DNA of 64,000 nucleotides from Sinotaia quadrata (GCA_028829895.1 CM054181.1:43082759-43146758), one strand, 5' to 3'; shown: positions 12,811 to 25,720, numbered from the stretch's first letter. Numbers and translations: made by a program. Notes: generated by a model from the sequence alone, not told the origin.

Positions 12811-15800
12811 GTTAACAAGAAGACATATATTATAAATTTAAAGTACCCTAACCTGCTCCTGAAACAAAGGAATGACTCATAATTCTAAAAATATGGGGAT
12901 TTGTATATACACCACTTGGCATTTGTAAAATGTCTGTCTTTTTGCTCAGGCTGTTTGTCCCAGATAGTAAATAGTTTTATAAGTATTCGAACAATGATTG
13001 TATAGTTTTATTTGCATGTTCAATTTACATGAACAGCATAACAAATATATAAATTTCTTTTTAACAGAAAAAAGTTAAATAAAGGTTGATGGCAATGTTG
13101 CATCCACAGCATCTATGCATGAAAGTGATATTTGTTGCGAACAGAAATATTTTTCACTGATTCTTACTGTTTGCAATACTTGCTTTGGACTTTTGTCTTC
13201 TCTGCACTGATCTCTTGCTGTTAAACAATTCTTTTCCACTTTTTAACCCACATTCCAAAGTCTGGTGTCTTTGTTGAATTCACAGCAGAATGAAGCACTA
13301 TGCATAATTAATCATTGTTATCACTCATATGAACTCTGTTCCTATGTTTGCATTTTTTAAATGGTATTTGATGTATCACTTTATGTGTGGTGTTGCAGTA
13401 GTTTGTATTTATTTTGCCTTTTTTATAAAAAAACCCCAAATAATGTATACATTTGAATTATTTGTTATGGCTTTGCTAAAAGTGCCATTGATATGTAAAC
13501 TGCAAGCAAGATGTCTGGTTTAAGATGTGAAATGACTGCCTTTCAAGATACTTATATAATAATTCATTTTTATACAATTACACATTCATTTCAATGAGTG
13601 TTTCTTGGCACACATTTTGGTTAAATAATGTACTGATTGATTGGATACTGAAGTGGTGATTTAGGTGAAAAAGTGCCAATAAGTTAGTAATTCACTTGAA
13701 ACTTGAGCTGTCACATACAGACAAGTTCTGGGTTATGACTGAGTGCCATTCTTAAGGATGTCCATATTTTGATTTTATATGTGAGTTGCAATTTTTTTAC
13801 ATAAATGATTTGTATGTAGGCCCAGTAGTGAATGAGGGCACAGTTACTTAAAATAGTGTCTGATTCCTACATCTCATTAGTGGTGAACGCCATACTTCTG
13901 TGGTTCATCAGGATCAGAACTTTTGTTTACCTGAGTTAGTTAGTATGGAATGATGTCACTGTCAGAATTTTTTTAATAGACTCAATTATATTAGACGTTG
14001 CCAGAACGTGCCTGTAATTTAGTTTAATTGATTTTTTTTCCACTAGCACTTGTAGTTGAGTGTCTGGTTTATGATTGTTCATATGAATTAAAAAACCCAC
14101 TTTGCATCAGGTTTTCAAGCATTTGTTTCATTTTTTTAGTTTTCACAAATTAAATTTTTAAAAAAGTTGAATTGATGAATAAGAAAAGTTGTTTGCATCT
14201 GACTAAATTTTCTGTTTAGGGGATAGTACTCTGTTATTGTATTTTACATGAATGTAAACTATTGCCTTGAGATAAATCTGTTGTTTTGCATAAATCATTT
14301 ATTTGTTGTGCATTTATTTATAACGCTCATTTTAAAAAGGTTAAATAAAAATAAAGCAAAACTATAAAATAAATATCTCTTTTCTCTGTCATTTAGAATA
14401 AAAATAGCCACATTTTCTATGAGTGTTTCTTTATAATACACTATTTTATTTCAAATAATGCATAGGTTTTAGATATGACCCATCTCTTTTGCCCTGTTTA
14501 GATTTTTGTATTACGCATATCTTGGAATATTAGTAAATGACTTAAAGATAGAAATCCCCCCCCCCCTTCTCCCTGTTTCTTTTGTCTTCTTTCTGTTAAG
14601 CCAGGTCAGTTCCACTTAGTAAAAATATCTTAAAATCCGTCCATGCATATCTAGTTAATTTAAAAGTATGTTGTAAAATTTCTCTGTGCTGTAATTATCT
14701 TGCACTTCCAAAGCAAGCAATTAGAAAACTCAGAGAAATAAATTCTCAAACCTTTTCATATATCTTGTATTCTTTTAATTTATTACATATTAATAAGCTT
14801 TTAAAATCTTGTTATTTATGTGTCAAACAGTTTAACAGGAGTATAAAAAAAATCTGAGATGAAGCATTAAGAATTTAAATGTACTCTTCACTTCAAATTC
14901 TGTATGCATTTCTAATATTGCAGTGAACATATTAGTTCAGTAGTTAGGTAGGATATTTAAAGAAAATAATATGCAGTTTTATCTTAATAGTTGTAAATTC
15001 ATTGTCCAAAATGAACCAGTCTTTGAAAGAATGTTCTTTAAAATGGAGATCAGTGGCTCTAAGACTAAAATCTATTTCTGTAAAACAAATTAAATTGCCT
15101 GTTTGACACCCAGGACCTGCTATTCATGACAGTAATTTTGTTTTTGTATTGGAAGGAACTATATTTTAAAAACTTATTATAAAATGCATAAATTATGATC
15201 CTATTTTATATAACTGATACTTTTCTTTCTTGCTACTATCATGATTGAACGATCAAAAGTGTTTGCTTGTGTTAAAATTTATAATTTACAATTTATAATT
15301 TTTTAAAAAAGAACAACTTTACATTCCAGACATAGGATACAGTTTTAAACATGAATATTTTGTAAAGATTTCATTCTTTTTTCTTTTTACATTTTATCTT
15401 ACAGTTCAACGTCTAGTGAATATATGTAGTAGTTTTGATAGCAGGTGTTTGTCTTCCAATATTATGATTTGGAAAATTTTCATGATGTTTGTGAAATATG
15501 TTCTACAAAGCATTCAGTAATTCATGATCTTCAGTCTTTTATATTAATTGATGTTTATTAAATATTTTACTAAAAACATTTAAATTTAAATGTGTGCCAT
15601 TTCTTCTTGATCACTCCCTTTAGACTATATAACTATATTTTGCAATTTGTTTTATAGATCATTGTTTAAAAAAATAAAATCTGCTTGATTATTGCCTCTG
15701 AGTGTATTTGTTTTTTGAGTTTGAATAGAATTTATCAATTTATATTTAGCATTTCTAGCTCACCAGTAGATTTTATTTAGCAGCCTTGAATTTTATCAGG

Positions 15801-16010
15801 GGGAGAGAGAGGTAGTGGCAGCGGTCAGTCATATTGCTGGTGGCAGTGGTGATTGTTGAATGGGATCCCTCCATCCATTGAATTCTTTGAGCTGGTGCAC
15901 TACTTCTTAAAGTGCATGCATGTAGTCTAAAAGCAGTTTGTAAGCATTGAAAATATTAGATATGTAACATGTAGCTCACTTCTGAGTTACTGGAAGAATA
16001 TATAACATCT
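12810..16010. other. AT-rich spacer, nothing gene-like seen
   Basis: There are no protein-like open frames beyond short AT-driven ones and no tandem array of note. A C-run lies near 14554. AATAAA hexamers cluster at 14343-14400 and 15670. A GC-richer patch at about 15795-15900 (GGCAGCGGTCAGTC) shows no coding signal that I can identify. Confidence 0.5.
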
Positions 16011-16039
16011 TTGTTAGATATTAAATTTTTTTCATGTTT

Positions 16040-16530
16040 TTCCTCACTTATTTTCTTGTAAACGTTATCTCTCTTGTGTTTCTGTAACTGTTATCTCACT
16101 CGTCCAGTCTTTTCTACAGCTGTTATCTCACTTGCTTTCTAGCTTTTCTAAGTGTTATCTCACTCGTTCTGTCTTTTTTACAGCTGTTATCTCACTTGCT
16201 TTCCAGCTTTTCTAAGCATTATCTCACTCGTTCTGTCTTTTTTATATCTGTTATCTCACTTGCTTTCCAGCTTTTCTAAGCGTTATCTCACTCGTTCTGT
16301 CTTTTTTACAGCTGTTATCTCACTTGCTTTCTAGCTTTTCTAAGCATTATCTCACTCGTTCTGTCTTTTTTACAGCTGTTATCTCACTTGCTTTCCAGCT
16401 TTTCTAAGCGTTATCTCACTCGTTCTGTCTTTTTTACAGCTGTTATCTCACTTGCTTTCTAGCTTTTCTAACCTTTATCTCACGTGTTCTGTTTTGTCTC
16501 TAACCGTTTTCTCACTTGTTCCATCTTGTC
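16040..16530. repeat. 63-bp minisatellite made of two related half-units
   Basis: The 63-bp unit is a dimer of about 31-32-bp monomers that share TTATCTCACT: one continues TGCTTTCCAGCTTTTCTAAG, the other CGTTCTGTCTTTTTTACAGC. About six dimers are present, degenerate at both ends. The + strand is pyrimidine-rich. Confidence 0.9.
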
Positions 16531-18060
16531 TGTACCTGCTGTCACTTGTCTGAGTTTTCTCTGTATCTTTCTCATACAATTTTAATAATGATTCATACTT
16601 AATTTCCTACTGACTCGCTATTACAGGGTTCATGAAGTTTTTCATTTAGTTTCATCAGTTACATAATGCATACTCATATATTTAATTGAACTTTTAAAAA
16701 GTGGCACCTCGTCAGTATAATAAGGGGTTCAGATTAACAAATCTGTAAGTGATCATATCAGTTAAGCCTTAAAAGATATAACTTCCATTTTTGTTTTCAG
16801 TATATTAGTAAAAGCTACCAGGGTGTGCAATGTCCATTTTGAAACGTTCATTTTAATTGGACTTACTTTTATTTTGATTGTATATTTTTGTTGGGTTGGT
16901 CAAATGTCGGTTGGTCAGGATGTCGGTTGATATTTTTGTTTTAAAGACCAAGTGAAGAGAAACTTTGTCAACCATGGAAATAAGCGTACTCAGTACTGTT
17001 GTGTAAACCGAAAGCAGTTCCATTCATAGTCTTAATTGATCTTGCAACACAAGCCAACGATTGAAAGAGCATGTTTTTGCAGAAACACCTAGACTAGATT
17101 ACGGACCATAAACATTTTAACCACTTTGTGTCGTCATGCGGCGACCTGGTGCATCAGCGAGAATTGATTTTTTTGTTGTTGTACTTTTCATGTACCTTTT
17201 ACGTGAAAATAACATTTATAACAGTTTTTGTGCAGCTTAAATTTTGCTAAGGTGTTTAGAAAAAGTTAAAAATACTGAAATGTCTGTTTTTTTAAAACAA
17301 AATAAATAAATCAGTATTTATCCTTGGCATGGTGTTGATTTGGTCTTTCGGGTTGTATTTTGCCGCCAAATTTGTTTCTGTTTGAATATCAGTACACATG
17401 AATGCCCCATCTGATCACATTTGGCCTTGCATTGTTAGACCGGATAATTGGCATCGTGGGTGGGACCAATTCCTTATGGGAACGGATTCTTTCCGCGATT
17501 ACGAGATCTGGTTGCTCTTAATTGTTAGACACTACAAGTGGTTATTTGTTGACCAGTCATGTCTGTTTTAAAGATTTCTCGTGACCACAAACCAGTGAAT
17601 ACCTCGCTTTATTTTACCTTTACCTTCCTTGGAAAGTCAAACTAGACTACCATATACGGCAATTGTAGAAACGAACGTGTGGATGCTGTTAGTGTATTAA
17701 TGTACAGACACATATTTAGAAGCATGCATGCATGCATCCATCCATCCATCCATTTGTGTATGTAGTCTTTGGCTTTCAATTGAAAATACATAAATAAAAG
17801 ACAAAAATATATATTTTAAGCTCCCCCAACCCACCACCACCATGATCATCGAAAAATGTTAGAGGTAAACGAAGATATAATTGTTGTAGCTGGTTAAATT
17901 TGTCACCAGACAGCTTTGCTTTAAAGAGATAAGTTCACATCTAAGGTAACTTATAAAAACCCCAATAATACGTTGTACTGTTTTAATCAGTTAGCATTTT
18001 ACAGTGAATCCCCCCCCCCCAACCGGCTTAAAAAAAATATAGTTCATAAACACAACAACT
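16530..18060. other. Intergenic spacer between the convergent genes
   Basis: No gene is seen. The stretch 17000-17660 is less AT-rich than its surroundings (for example CCGCGATTACGAGATCTGG near 17490), but stops interrupt every frame. Short CATG/CATC simple repeats lie at 17720-17752 and a C-run at 18009. The T/G bias of the + strand fades here. Confidence 0.4.
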
Positions 18061-18365
18061 CTTAAACTTAATATAATTATTAATAGACTATAAATTTACT
18101 TTAATACTAATAAAATGGACTGTTAATTAACTTTAATGCTGATATAACAGACTATACATTTGCTTTAACACCAATATAATTAATTATGACTTACATTAAT
18201 ACTAACTGCTCATAACTAGACTATGAATTGACTTTAACACTAATATAATTGACTATATATTTATACTGTTACTAATATAACTGATTATAACTTTAATTTA
18301 ACACAAATTTAATTGACTATAAATTTGTAATAACACTAATATGACTGATTATAAGATTAAATCTC
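18060..18365. repeat. About 36-bp degenerate AT-rich minisatellite
   Basis: Repeated ACTATAAATTT, CTTTAACACTAATATAA and TTGACTATA segments occur at roughly 35-60-bp spacing, strongly diverged. Confidence 0.7.
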
Positions 18366-18444
18366 ATATACTTTGTCCATAAAATGGCTCAGCATTAAAG
18401 TATTAGACTTATCATATATATTATATTATGTTTTGGATCTAAAT

Positions 18445-18560
18445 TATATTCATAATTTAATATATCTGAATGTAAACTGTGTGTAGCATTATTGTATTTA
18501 TATATTATAATTTAATATATCTGAATGTAAACAGTGTGTAGCATTATTGTATTTAATTAG
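18445..18560. repeat. Two-copy 60-bp direct repeat
   Basis: Two nearly identical copies contain ATAATTTAATATATCTGAAT and GTGTGTAGCATTATTGTATT in tandem. Confidence 0.85.
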
Positions 18561-18653
18561 AACTTGTGCATGACATTTTTTTCATCTGGTTGTAAGTTCT
18601 ATTTTACACTCTTTTATATGTCTAGGTAGTGCGCTCTCTCTATCTAGTGTATA

Positions 18654-18656
<3 letters not shown>

Positions 18657-18723
<67 letters not shown>
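18657..18723. repeat. (GT)n microsatellite
   Basis: An uninterrupted run of about 33 GT dinucleotides, just upstream of the 28-bp array at 18848. Confidence 0.97.
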
Positions 18724-18724
<1 letters not shown>

Positions 18725-18847
18725 AAAACTATTTTATGTGACTTGGAATTGTGAGTAGGTTTCTATACCTGACTGTACTTTGCATGTAAACCATTTGTTT
18801 ACGTTTGAAAGGTGTGTCGATATATTTAACTGAATTTAAACGGAGAG

Positions 18848-19000
18848 TAACCTCTTACTCTCTACGACATTACGTTATGAGCATAACCTCTCACCCTCTA
18901 CGTTATGAGCGTAACCTCTCACCCTCTACGTTATGAGCGTAACCTCACCCTCTACGTTATGAGCGTAACCTCTCATCCTCTACGTTATGAGCGTAACTGG
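18848..19000. repeat. 28-bp minisatellite, about 5 copies
   Basis: Tandem units contain CTCTACGTTATGAGCGTAAC and CTCTCACC. One copy lacks a few bases. It sits between the poly(A) region of the minus-strand gene and the (GT)n tract. Confidence 0.9.
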
Positions 19001-19344
19001 CTTTTAACAGCTGCACATCGCCACTCTATTTAACAACAGAGTAACTGCTCTTATATATATATATATTTTTTTTTCATTATACAAAATACGCATATACATG
19101 GATACTGTGTATAATCAACGCAATATGCTCTTGTAATAGATCAATGTATTAATTATAATTTATTTACAAGTTAAAATTGACATTTGAATATTTGTCATTA
19201 TTTGTCTGTGTTGTACTGTCCCATGAACTATTTGAAGTGTAGGCAGTAGCGGCTTGACTGCTTTCTTCCAGTGTTTCTTTATCCATCTTCCTCATTTGTG
19301 TAATCACCGAATTTTTTTTTCAGAAGTATTTTCTGTGGGATATA

Positions 19345-19609
19345 CGACTTATGTAATAGAGATAATCAGTTTATTGAAACTAATGAACAATGAAACGTAA
19401 AACACAAACCACGAAATACAGCACACACTTCTTCGTCTGACCCCCCACTCCAGTCACCACCTTACACAGAAAAAATGTTACCGCACCAATTATCTTCATC
19501 GACATGGAGAACAGCACATACAACCCTACCCAAACTAAATTAAAAAACAAAACGACAAATAAACAACAAAACCAGCTGACACAAATATATACTTTCACAT
19601 TGTTCGATT
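19345..19609 (-). other. 3' UTR of the minus-strand gene
   Basis: This is the interval between the stop of the large exon and the inferred cleavage site. Its GC content falls relative to the coding exon. The extent is inferred from the AATAAA at 19370. Confidence 0.5.
19370..19375 (-). terminator. poly(A) signal of the minus-strand gene
   Basis: TTTATT on the + strand is AATAAA on the - strand, about 235 bases after the TGA at 19610-19612. No earlier AATAAA is seen in that interval on the - strand, so cleavage would be expected at about 19345-19360. Confidence 0.6.
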
Positions 19610-20975
19610 TCACAAGTCTTGTGGAACGACACCTTTTGGCAATACAGGGGCGACAATCTTAACAGGATGCATTGCAACCAAGGATTTTGAGCACTGATAG
19701 CGAATGGCGCTTTTATCGGTCTTGCCAAATCTCGGTTCGCTATTTTGCTTGACCACTTCTCTGTTCTCCTTCCGACAGCTATGAAGGAAATCTTTGTGGC
19801 TAAGTGGCCTTTCTCGGGTAAGCACCGGCTTGCCCTGTTGCATGCACGTCCTAATGTCATCATCTTTAGTGTCCGTTGACACTTTGGGCAGATAAACCTT
19901 GACGAGAACCCTCTTGGAGTTTTTCTTGGAATCATGGTTGTCACCGCAGTTCGCTTCTGTTTCGGAGCTAATGCTGATTTCTTGGAGCACGGGTGGATGG
20001 TCGGGTAAGCGGTTTTGGCGCGGTGACATGCGCTTATTGGGAGACGAGGACAGGAGGTGCTGATTAGACGTTGATGAGGGTGTCATTGGAGAGCTGTTGT
20101 GCCTGTTGGGACTTATATCCGGGGTGCTTGGAGGAGCAGTGGGGAGTAGCTCTTGCCACGGTGGCTTTATAACACTGTGAAGAACGAGTTGCCGGTGGGT
20201 GTGCGAAATCTGATGCAACAGCTGTTGCTGCGCTGCCTGCTGCTTTCCGAAACAACTAGCGCACTGGGGGCCGATGACTACTACGCTGTGACTCCCACTG
20301 GTGCCAGTGGAAGTAGTGCTGCTTGTGGTTTTAGAGCTATTATTGCTGCACAGACTACAGCTGCTGCTGCTACCGTTGTCAGCGACGCTGGTACTGCTTC
20401 GCACAGTCTCATTTCCCACAGCCACTGGCAATTCTGGGACACTTGCGCGCGGTGTTTCACGTGGCGTTTCGCGCGAACCTTCCGAGCCTGCTCGTCCGCC
20501 GGATGTCTTGCCCACGGTCCAGGCATCATGATGGTAGCGCACTTTTATTTCAGGTTTTCCCTCCTCGCGCCGAAGGTCACCCCGGTTGCGGCAAATGCCC
20601 TCTATGATCTCCCGCTCACCCCGGGTCAGGATGCCCTTCTCTCGCAGAAACATCCGGCCAGGATTGATGCGCACGCTGTTCGGTGGCCAGGCAGCATTGT
20701 TTCCAGTTCCTGCCACACGGCCCGCGCGGGGTTTCTCTGTGGTTACACGCTGTGTCGAGACTTTGACGTTTTCGGCAATCTCGCGGTAGAGGTGAGACAC
20801 GGGTATGCACGATGCGTCGGTTTCTTCTGACCAGTCAAAGAACCGAGCCACGCTGGCTGGCTGGATATGTGACATGGCCGGGGCACTTGATAAGCGAGGT
20901 CTGAGTCCGGGTTTCGATTTGAAGGGAAGGAACTCGACTCGCAGCAATGGACAGGATCTTCGAAATGGGAGTTGA
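19610..20975 (-). CDS. Large 3'-terminal coding exon of an unrecognised Ser/Arg-rich protein
   Basis: Open from a splice acceptor (pyrimidine tract then TTTTTCAG, AG at 20977-20976) to TGA at 19610-19612, giving 454 full codons after one base that completes a split codon. GC is about 55% against about 35% around it. In the ~489-residue model (34 residues from 43488-43592 plus the split serine), residues 135-190 form a basic, helix-prone block containing ILTRGEREIIEGICRNRGD. Residues 228-262 are Ser/Thr-rich. CxxC pairs lie at 241-244 and 273-276, a Gln-rich run at about 280-286, and Ser-Pro repeats at 313-352. A second ordered-looking block (KRVLVKVYLPKV, then KDFLHSCRKENR) is near the C-terminus. 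RVEF at 47-50 resembles an RVxF PP1-docking motif, which is weak evidence alone. There is no signal peptide or membrane segment. If this exon were translated without the upstream one, the first ATG is at 20875. I do not recognise the family. The antisense frame at 20153-20830 is a shadow. Confidence 0.88.
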
Positions 20976-21387
20976 CTGAAAAAGAAAATGAGAAGGAATA
21001 TAAAATTAAGTATAATTTATTATTCTGTTCAAGGATTCTATTATTAACTTAGAAAAATATCTCCAAAATTAAAACAGCACATGATTGGTTGATTGATTGA
21101 TAGATTCTTCACGTCAACTCTCCACGATCTTTGATTTTTGCGGACAAAGTGTTGCGTCTGGAACAATGACTGCTTATATCAATACCATTTTCATACATTA
21201 TTGTACTGGTTTGAATAAACATCATAGTTTTAAGCTGCTTTGTGTCTGATTAACTTTTAAAAATATAACAAAACAAAGAAAAGCAACGCGAACAGAAGAG
21301 AAACAGATAATTCCAGAGAAAAGCAAGAGAGCGAAAAATGATTTTAGTCGAATAAAAAAATAAAGCGATTTAACTGTTTTACTTTTG

Positions 21388-21462
21388 TTGTTTGAATGAC
21401 GTTGGTGATAATCATTCAATAGTTGTTGAATGATATTGGTTATAATCATTCAATAGTTGTTA
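21388..21462. repeat. Two-copy ~34-bp direct repeat
   Basis: GTTGAATGATATTGGTTATA followed by ATCATTCAATAGTT occurs twice in tandem, the first copy with GACGTTGGTG in place of GATATTGGTT. Each unit also has an internal inverted element: TTGAATGAT against ATCATTCAA. Confidence 0.8.
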
Positions 21463-21594
21463 TCTTTTGTCTTTTCAGTCCAACAAAAAGTGGCGTTTTC
21501 TCTTATGTTTTGGGATTAGAAATGTGATTTTTTAGTTTATTAATTTATATTGCCTTGACACAGGAAGAAAGCAGCAACTGATTTATGAGAACAA

Positions 21595-22001
21595 GACCAG
21601 CCAATGGGCTGAGATCAAAAGTTTACATGCTTTAGAGAATTCTATTGTCTACTGACTCGAATTTTGTGTGGCAAGAAGTCCAGTCATGAAAGGCAGCCAT
21701 CAGCTTAATGGTGAGTTAACTGACTGATTGAAAGAGAATGGACTTTGAAACAATGCATGTATTTTTGCTATTGACATGTTATACTTGCATTTTACTTAGA
21801 GATGCATTATGTGAGTAGACTATTATTTCTACAAATTGTGAACTATAATGCTTATATATAGTATGCTAAACACATGACATTTTTTCTGAACCTGTTCATA
21901 AACTATGATGCTGTATTCAGGTATTGGGCTAATAAGTACTGTTGCAGAAAACTTTAAGTTGAATGTAAGAAAGAATGGAGTTAAAAAGGAGTGAATTGGA
22001 A
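21595..22001 (+). repeat. Interspersed repeat family B, copy 1 (~405 bp)
   Basis: Starts GACCAGCCAATGGGCTGAGA and shares with 38501-38890, in the same order, CATGAAAGGCAGCCAT, AGCTTAATGGTGAGTTAA, ATTATGTGAGTAGACTATT, CTGTTCATAAACTAT-like and GGCTAATAA segments. The copies differ by substitutions and small indels, so they are old. There is no coding capacity or obvious terminal repeat. It could be a SINE or a non-autonomous DNA element; the class is not determined. Confidence 0.8.
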
Positions 22002-22056
22002 ACTTAGCATTTTTTCCTCGATTATATTTTACAGGGCAAAAGCATCCTTTCCCTTT

Positions 22057-22385
22057 TTTATTGTAACCTCCTGGTTCACTGATTATAGACTGCTACAACC
22101 ACCGTAGATGCAAGAGGTGTCTTCCGCAGTGTGTAAGTGTAAGGAATGTCTGGTGGCAAGATATGCTGACTACATCGAGTAATTTTTGGTACAAGGAGGT
22201 TACTGGAAATTGCAACAGTTGTTGTTCTACTTGAGGGAGCTATTATGACAGAGTGCCAGATTAGTCTTGAGAGAATAGCAGCAAATCGGTGTTCTGCAAC
22301 ATGAGGAGGGAAACCCATGGGATTGACGTGATCAATAACTTGTGACTTTGTTATAAAAGCACGTGAAAGACTTTTGAGACAGTGC
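22057..22385 (-). CDS. Candidate alternative 3'-terminal exon or small ORF
   Basis: On the - strand a possible acceptor (CCTGATTTAG, AG at 22387-22386) opens a frame of just over 100 codons ending in TGA at 22076-22078, with AATAAA only about 14 bases later (22062-22057). The composition is more balanced than the surroundings. The frame entering from the acceptor needs two preceding bases, the same phase as the donors at 43488 and 36174. It could therefore be an alternative last exon that replaces the large exon. The peptide (for example GFPPHVAEHRFAAILSRL) matches nothing I recognise. A retroposed or repeat-derived fragment is a real alternative, and the pyrimidine tract is weak. Confidence 0.3.
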
Positions 22386-22810
22386 CTAAATCAGGTAATG
22401 TACAAACTATTATTGCTTATCTCTAATAACTCAATTTCTGTTCTCTGATAAGAACTACCTGTGATTTGTATTGACACTAATCTTTTGAATTGTGTTTTAG
22501 GATATAAGACTGTATAGGTATTAAAATTATTCCAAACTGGTTTCTAGTAAATATTGATGTCAAGTAATCTTTTTCATTGTATTTGTTATATGTATATTTG
22601 GAGATTGTTGATTTCATAAATTTATTGCCCCCTTACACATATTGATAACCGTATATTGCAGAAGAAAGAGGGTGGATAGGGGCTCGCTAAATATGGATTA
22701 AAGACGGATTTGTCTTCTCCGTAAGTAAGAAGTTTTCCACCTACGAAAATATTGTGTGATGGTAAATATTTGTCTTTAATGTTGTGGAAGAGAAAACGTT
22801 TACAGCACCC

Positions 22811-22949
22811 ACATATCCACCAAGTGAGAGAGACGAGAGGTGTCTGCTGGAGAATTATTAATAAATTAAGATTCTCATCACTTATAATTAGTTATGGACG
22901 ATTAATTAACAATAATCATAACCATTAACTAAGTGGACGTTGGCGACAC
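22811..22949 (-). repeat. Interspersed repeat family A, copy 1 (inverted)
   Basis: Read on the - strand it runs from GTCGCCAACG through GGTTATGATTATTGTTAATT, CCATAACTAATTATAAGTGA, GAATCTTAATTTATTAATAA and GACACCTCTCGTCTCTCTCA. The same segments occur in order at 33138-33270 and 45571-45716. Non-coding; class unknown. Confidence 0.75.
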
Positions 22950-23460
22950 ACTACGCAATTTCCATTTAACGCAATACAATTAGTAAATTTGATGATACAA
23001 GACTCTGCAATTAGTAACTTTGACGATATATATATATAACTCATCAATTAGTAACTTTGACGATACATGACTGTAATTAATAAGTTTGACGATACATGGC
23101 TCTACAATTTGTAATTTTTAGTAACTTTGTCGATACGTCGCAACACAATTTGTAACTTGATCGTCACAGAACAGTATAATTGGTAACTTTGTCGTTAAAT
23201 CGCAACACAAATAGTAACATTATGGTTACCACATAATAAATGAGTGATTTGGTTGTTACAACGTATTGCAATTTGTAACTTTGACGTTATAATGCTAGTA
23301 TCTCTGTCGTAACGTAGTAATTATATAATTAATAACATTGTTGTTACATCACAATAAGTTAGGAACTTTGTCATTAATTAAAATGCACTTAGTCAATTTG
23401 TTGTTATTCATCACAATACATTTATCTTTATCATTACGTAAGTCCTATACGTTTATACTT
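22950..23460. repeat. About 30-bp degenerate minisatellite
   Basis: Recurring AATTAGTAACTTTGACGATA, ACACAATTTGTAACTTTGTC and GTTACATCGCAA-like blocks, with spacing of about 28-45 bp. Strongly diverged throughout. Confidence 0.75.
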
Positions 23461-23689
23461 ATAAACTACATCCACACCCATTAACAAATAACACGATGAA
23501 CACAACAGAGCGAGATCATGGAATTACATCTGAGCCAGAAGAATGTCATCATACAGAACATTAAAAACTGGCGTCACAAATTATAAGGTCACAATAATCG
23601 CAGATAAACAAGCTATTTCATTACCAGAATATAATATCGCGCTTCGCAGACAACGTCACAGACTGATAAAGAAAATACGACTGTCAGCG

Positions 23690-24135
23690 TCACAAGCTGA
23701 AACGTCACACAAGCAGCAATAAAACAATACAAGCTGGGTAATAAGACAATACCAACAGGGGAGATAAGATACACAAACTGGTACGGTAAGGTAAAACAAT
23801 ACAATAGGGGAAGTAAAACAATACAAGCCAAGGGGATAAGATAATACAAGCTAAAGTAAACAATATAAGCATGGGAGGTGAGACAAAACAAGTAGGGAGG
23901 TAAGGAAATACAAACTGAGGAGGTAAGAGAATACAAGAAGGGGAGGTAAGACTATACAAACAGAGATAAGACAATAGAAGTAGGGGAGATACGACAATAT
24001 AAGCAGGGGAGGTGAGACAATACAAATAGTGGAAGAAAAACTGCAAGCAGGGGAGGTAAGACAAGTAACGAAGGGAAGGCAGTACAAGCAGAAGTAAGAC
24101 AGGACAAACAGGGGACGTAAGACAATACTATAATC
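23690..24135. repeat. About 22-33-bp degenerate minisatellite
   Basis: Copies are built from GACAATACAAGCAGGGGAGG and TAAGA. The - strand is open in several frames and gives Leu/Pro/Tyr-rich repetitive pseudo-proteins, which I reject as genes. Confidence 0.85.
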
Positions 24136-24364
24136 ATGCCATCGGTATGGATCCTACATTACAGTGCGTAAATTCCAATCGATGACTGGTTTAAAGTAAA
24201 ATTTCTGGCCAGCAATCTTAACGCGAGGCAAATACTGAAGATAACGTAATAGTCGCGTCAATAATCCATTGGATGCCTTGCATTTGATCAAGTCATTTTA
24301 AATCCATGACAACGAAAAGAGCAAAAACATTGCAAAACTTGAATATCTAGAATGAATAGGCACT

Positions 24365-25720
24365 GTGTATACGCAACTCGCTATTAAAACTTCATGTTCC
24401 CACGTGCACACATTTAACACACCATTTAAACTACTTGTGTTTTAGTGTGTACACATTTAACTTACAAATAACACACCATGTTCCCAATGTATTTCATACA
24501 ACTCGCTATTAAAACTTCATGTCCCCGTGTGAGCACATTTAACTCATTAATGAAACTTCATTCCTCTAATGATTACACCTATACATCGCTCACAAATCTC
24601 CACGTGTCTCTAGCACACACATTTATGTTGCCATCAACACTCCAGTTCTCTGAGAGTGTGTATTTGATTAATTTGCCATTAAAACACAATCTCTCAGTAC
24701 ATACACATTTAGTTCGCCCTTAACTCTTCGTGTCTCTATTGTGTTCACATTTAATTCGCCATTAAAACCTCCTTGCCTCTTAGTATGTACATATTTAACT
24801 TGACATTTCTGCAATGGTACACTTAACTCTCCATTAACATTCCACTCTCTAATGTACGTGCACATTTAGCTCGTTATTAAAACTTCATGTGTCTAATGTA
24901 TACATATTTACGTCGCCCTTGACCTTCCCTGCATCTTACTGCGTACATGTTTAACTCACCATTAAAATTCCAAATCTCTAATGTGTACACATTGATCTTG
25001 TAGTTCAGCTATCATTTCTCTAATATTATATATTTAATTTGCCATTAACTCCATGTCTCTTATTGAGTACACTTATAAACTTATCTCATCATGAGCAATC
25101 CTTCTCTTATGCTAGGCATTTATCTCACCAAGGTCCGCGTCTTACGCCGTATACATTTAAATCACTACAAACACTCCATGTGTCTAAAGCATACACTTGT
25201 TATTCACCATAAACACTACATGCATCTTACGGTGTACACATTTAAATCACCACAAACACTCCATGCATCTTATGGTGCACACACTTAACTCACCAAAACA
25301 CTACATGTATCTTACGGTGTACACATTTAACTCATCACAAACACCCCATGCATCTTATGGTGTACACACTACACGTGTCTTGCGATGTGCACACTTAACT
25401 CACCACAAACACTCCGTGTGTCTAACGCGTACACACTTAACTCATCCAAAGCCCTCCATGTAACTAGCGCTTACACACCTAAAACCATTAACATTCCTTG
25501 TGTCTTAATACTCCGTGTGTCTAAAGTGCTTAAACTCACCATTAACACTCCAGTGAGTCTCACTGCGTACATACTTAACTCAAAATTAACACTCCGTGTA
25601 TCTCACAGCGTACACACTTAACTCACCATTAACACTCATCGAGTTTTACTGCGTATACACCTCACCATTAATATCTCATCGAGTCTCAGTGAGTACACAT
25701 TGACCCCGACTTAGCATTCC
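24365..25720. repeat. About 42-48-bp degenerate minisatellite, about 28 copies
   Basis: The unit carries TACACATTTAACTCACCATT, AAAACTCCATG and TGTCTCTAATG. Homogeneity is best near 25150-25460, where CACAAACACTCCATGCATCT and TTACGGTGTACACA recur. One of the longest arrays in the window. Confidence 0.85.

Noticed and set aside
20153..20830. 225-codon + strand frame
   Set aside because: It is antisense to the well-supported - strand exon and is explained by that exon's high GC and codon structure. It has no splice or composition support of its own.
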